Positions 6,629 through 8,461 of a DNA stretch of 8,461 nt are shown piece by piece. How positions within the stretch are numbered: position 1 is the stretch's first letter; every line of letters begins with the position of its first letter. The translations under genes were made by a program, and so were the position numbers. Source of the stretch: Alphaproteobacteria bacterium. Its GTDB lineage: Bacteria > Pseudomonadota > Alphaproteobacteria > RF32 > UBA3637. Below the pieces are notes generated by a model. That model searched no databases and was not told the origin of the DNA. It was given only the letters and a program-made list of their open reading frames with translations. The DNA lies in the NCBI GenBank assembly GCA_017632555.1, contig JAGBRF010000010.1, forward strand, positions 1-8,461, in the 5' to 3' direction.

Positions 6629-6735
6629 GGCTCCACTTTCCAAGGCGGTGAAGGTATTAAAAACCTTCCTAACGTCTTGTTCTTAAGGGTTCCGAACGGG
6701 TGGGCAGAGTTTCCATTTTCGATTCGGGGCAGGTT

Positions 6736-6773
6736 CTTTTAGCTGCTCGAAATGGTTGCTAAAAGGTTTTTTT
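6736..6773 (+). terminator. Terminator-like hairpin inside the rpsJ leader (attenuator)
   Basis: A perfect 8-bp inverted repeat, CTTTTAGC (6736-6743) and GCTAAAAG (6758-6765), with a 14-base loop, is followed one base later by seven T (6767-6773). It lies 55 bases before rpsJ and downstream of the operon promoter, so it would stop transcription before the ribosomal genes unless prevented. Its left arm is enclosed by hairpin III, so the two structures compete or form a pseudoknot. Confidence 0.65.
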
Positions 6774-6784
6774 ATTATTATAAA
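6756..6784 (+). promoter_or_regulatory. Possible second rpsJ promoter after the attenuator
   Basis: TTGCTA (6756-6761) and TATAAA (6779-6784) are separated by 17 bases. Such a promoter would bypass the leader hairpins. The -35 coincides with the terminator right arm and the -10 with its AT-rich tail, so this could be a by-product of that structure. Confidence 0.25.
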
Positions 6785-6827
6785 GGACGTTTAAATCGTT
6801 TCGAGTACACTAGGTAAGGTAGAAAAA

Positions 6828-7136
6828 ATGGATAATCAAAATATCAGAATTCGCTTAAAAGCATTCGATCACAGGTTGTTAGATCAATCAACCCGTGAAA
6901 TCGTCAATACGGCGAAAAGAACTGGTGCTGAAGTAAAAGGCCCAATTCCATTGCCGACACGTATTGAAAAGTTTACAGTGAACCGTTCTCCGCACGTTGA
7001 CAAAAAATCGCGTGAACAGTTCGAAATTCGTACACACAAACGTGTGTTAGACATTGTTAATCCAACTCCGCAGACAGTTGATGCTTTGATGAAACTTGAC
7101 TTGTCAGCCGGCGTTGATGTTGAAATTAAGTTATAA
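6828..7136 (+). CDS. rpsJ: 30S ribosomal protein S10
   Basis: S10 is a protein of the small ribosomal subunit head and, as NusE, part of the transcription antitermination complex with NusB. The 102-residue length is normal (E. coli about 103). Seen: N-terminal [17 protein letters not shown] (residues 5-21), the extended loop with [29 protein letters not shown] (38-66) that reaches into 16S rRNA, and the conserved [10 protein letters not shown] (67-76). The start ATG at 6828 has AAGG about 8 bases upstream. It is the first gene of the S10 operon here, with its own promoter and a long structured leader. rplC follows after 10 bases. Unlike the arrangement seen in many alphaproteobacteria, tuf is not upstream. 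Confidence 0.98.
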   Translation: MDNQNIRIRLKAFDHRLLDQSTREIVNTAKRTGAEVKGPIPLPTRIEKFTVNRSPHVDKKSREQFEIRTHKRVLDIVNPTPQTVDALMKLDLSAGVDVEIKL

Positions 7137-7146
7137 GGAGCCGATT

Positions 7147-7896
7147 ATGCGTTCAGGTATTATTGCACAAAAAGTCGGCATGACACGCTTGTTCACAGCA
7201 GAAGGAAATCATGTTCCTGTAACTGTTTTGAAAGTGGACAATTGTGAAGTTGTCGGTGTTCGTTCTTTGGAAAAAGACGGTTATGTTGCTTTGCAAGTCG
7301 GTGCTGGTAAAGCTAAAGAAAAAAATACAGCTAAGCCACAACGTGTTGCTTTCGCAAAAGCAAATGTTGCTCCAAAGAAAAAAGTTGTAGAATTCCGTGT
7401 TTCTGACGATTGCGTTGTTCCAGTCGGCAGCGAATTCAGTGTAAATCACTTTGTTAAAGGTCAATTCGTTGATGTAACAGGTACTTCCATCGGTAAAGGT
7501 TTTGCCGGTGTAATGAAACGTTGGAACTTCAGCGGTGACTGTGCTTCTCATGGTGTTTCCTTGACACACCGTTCCGGTGGTTCAACCGGTCAATGCCAAG
7601 ATCCGGGTAAAGTTTTCAAAAACAAAAAGATGCCTGGTCACATGGGTGCAGAAAAAGTAACCGTTCAAAACTTGGAAGTCGTTGAATTAGACGAAAGCAA
7701 AGGTTTGATTATGGTTAAAGGTGCCGTTCACGGATTTGATGGGAATGTTGTTATTGTTAAAGATGCTGTAAAACGTGCATTACATAAAGATGCACCGATT
7801 CCGGCCGGTTTGAAAGTAAAGGAAGCTGCCAAAGTTGCAGAACCTGTTGCTGAAGAAAAACCAGCGGAAGCTCCAGCTGAAGAAGTAAAGGAATAA
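7147..7896 (+). CDS. rplC: 50S ribosomal protein L3
   Basis: L3 binds 23S rRNA early in large-subunit assembly and reaches toward the peptidyl transferase centre. From the ATG at 7147 it has 249 residues, beginning [16 protein letters not shown]. The central loop contains the conserved [26 protein letters not shown] stretch (142-167), which includes the glutamine region (149-151) methylated by PrmB in E. coli. E. coli L3 has about 209 residues; the extra length is mainly an Ala/Glu/Lys/Pro-rich tail (about 226-249), a low-complexity extension. A TTG at 7096 would extend the frame into rpsJ but lacks the strong AAGGAG seen 6 bases before the 7147 ATG. Spacing to rpsJ (10 bases) and rplD (6 bases) shows operon membership. 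Confidence 0.98.
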   Translation: MRSGIIAQKVGMTRLFTAEGNHVPVTVLKVDNCEVVGVRSLEKDGYVALQVGAGKAKEKNTAKPQRVAFAKANVAPKKKVVEFRVSDDCVVPVGSEFSVNHFVKGQFVDVTGTSIGKGFAGVMKRWNFSGDCASHGVSLTHRSGGSTGQCQDPGKVFKNKKMPGHMGAEKVTVQNLEVVELDESKGLIMVKGAVHGFDGNVVIVKDAVKRALHKDAPIPAGLKVKEAAKVAEPVAEEKPAEAPAEEVKE

Positions 7897-7902
7897 CGGA
7901 CG

Positions 7903-8461
7903 ATGAAATACGACGTTATCAATTTAGAAAATAAGAAAGTAGATTCAATCGACTTGTTGGATACCATTTTCGGTGTCGAAGTCAGACCTGATATTCTTTC
8001 CCGCGTTGTGGATTGGCAATTGGCAAAACGCCGCGCCGGTACACATTCGGTTAAAAATTTAAGTACAATTTCCGGTACAACGAAAAAACCGTTCCGCCAA
8101 AAAGGTCGCGGTACAGCTCGTCAAGGTACATTACGTGCCCCGGAATTCAGACACGGTGCGGTTGCTTTTGGTCCGGTCGTTCGTTCTCACGAATATGACT
8201 TGAACAAAAAAATCCGTAAATTGGGTTTGAAATGTGCTTTATCAGCCAAAGTTAAAGACGGTAAGCTCTTTATTTTGGATGAAGCCAAAGCAGCAACTCC
8301 AAAAACAAAAGATTTAAAGAATGCTTTTGATAAATTGGGTTGGACATCTGCTTTGATTTTAGGTGGTGCTAAATTGGACGATAATTTCGCCATGGCATCA
8401 GGAAATATTGTCGGCATTGATGTTCTTGCAGATGCAGGTGCCAATGTCTATGACATTCTCC
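7903..8461 (+). CDS. rplD: 50S ribosomal protein L4, C-terminus cut by window edge
   Basis: L4 is a large-subunit assembly protein that lines the peptide exit tunnel; in E. coli it also represses its own S10 operon. About 186 residues are visible of roughly 205 expected, so about 20 are missing. Seen: the N-terminal MKYDVINLENKKV; the start of the long tunnel loop after RRAGTHSVKN (43-52); the basic KKPFRQKGRGTARQGTLRAP (61-80) with the following HGAVAFGP; and the globular LILGG (151-155) region. The start ATG at 7903 has AAAGGA about 10 bases upstream within the end of rplC. The gene is third in rpsJ-rplC-rplD, the standard order, and its product is the natural candidate for binding the structured rpsJ leader. 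Confidence 0.97.
   Translation, partial: MKYDVINLENKKVDSIDLLDTIFGVEVRPDILSRVVDWQLAKRRAGTHSVKNLSTISGTTKKPFRQKGRGTARQGTLRAPEFRHGAVAFGPVVRSHEYDLNKKIRKLGLKCALSAKVKDGKLFILDEAKAATPKTKDLKNAFDKLGWTSALILGGAKLDDNFAMASGNIVGIDVLADAGANVYDIL

Larger units (their letters stand above)
6635..6827 (+). promoter_or_regulatory. Structured rpsJ leader, probable attenuation region
   Basis: This is the non-coding stretch between the promoter and rpsJ. Seen in order: hairpin I, GAAGGT/ACCTTC (6650-6655 with 6663-6668, loop of 7); hairpin II, a 7-bp stem with two G-U pairs (6676-6682 with 6694-6700); hairpin III, CCATTT(T)CGA (6713-6722) with TCGAAATGG (6747-6755), continued inward by GCAG (6729-6732) with CTGC (6743-6746); and a terminator-like hairpin whose left arm lies in the loop of hairpin III. 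In E. coli the S10 leader is controlled by ribosomal protein L4 through both transcription termination and translation. A similar role here is inference from position and structure; I do not recognise sequence identity to the E. coli leader. Confidence 0.6.

Noticed and set aside
6627..6686. Short open frame (ATG at 6627, 19 codons) in the rpsJ leader
   Set aside because: Its ATG overlaps the -10 box, upstream of the expected transcript start, and there is no ribosome-binding site.
6679..6692. GTTC-N6-GTTC in the rpsJ leader, resembling an SOS box
   Set aside because: Spacing is 6, not 7, and it lies within hairpin II downstream of the predicted start; LexA control of ribosomal genes is not expected.
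6752..6817. 21-codon leader peptide frame with FFYYY ending just before rpsJ
   Set aside because: The aromatic run simply comes from translating the T-rich terminator tail, and no Shine-Dalgarno site precedes the ATG inside hairpin III. Conservation would be needed to revive it.

Overview
The window looks like chromosomal DNA of a moderately AT-rich alphaproteobacterium. The main pointers are a LexA of the alphaproteobacterial type whose gene is preceded by a direct-repeat SOS box (GAAC-N7-GAAC), a ruvA-ruvB-ybgC order, and alphaproteobacteria-like RadA, RuvB and ribosomal protein sequences. The presence of lexA argues against the most reduced Rickettsiales. An uncultured or host-associated lineage such as a gut alphaproteobacterium or a Holosporales-like group is a guess, not something the sequence proves.

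Layout. Minus strand, 2735 down to 1: a strong sigma70-type promoter drives mlaE, mlaF and radA, which are tightly packed; radA runs off the left edge. Plus strand, 2767-5581: an SOS-box promoter drives lexA, followed by ruvA, ruvB (8-bp overlap) and a YbgC-type thioesterase. Plus strand, 5585-6567: a self-contained unit with its own promoter, a six-repeat ankyrin protein and a strong GNRA-loop terminator. Plus strand, 6600-8461: the start of the S10 ribosomal operon, with a promoter, a leader of about 190 nt containing several hairpins and a terminator-like hairpin, then rpsJ, rplC and rplD (cut by the right edge).

How they work together. RadA, LexA, RuvA and RuvB all act in recombinational repair and the SOS response, so 1-5181 is a repair cluster with a lipid-transport pair (MlaE/MlaF) embedded in it. 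lexA occupies the slot upstream of ruvA where ruvC often sits, which would let LexA control Holliday-junction processing by readthrough. After ybgC the tol-pal genes that often follow are absent, and the ankyrin cassette appears instead. The S10 operon is not preceded by tuf or the str genes. It carries what looks like a transcription attenuator in its leader, with L4 (rplD, third gene) the natural candidate regulator by analogy with E. coli.

No insertion sequence, CRISPR array, tRNA or phage gene was recognised. The least explained parts are the rpsJ leader and the ankyrin protein.
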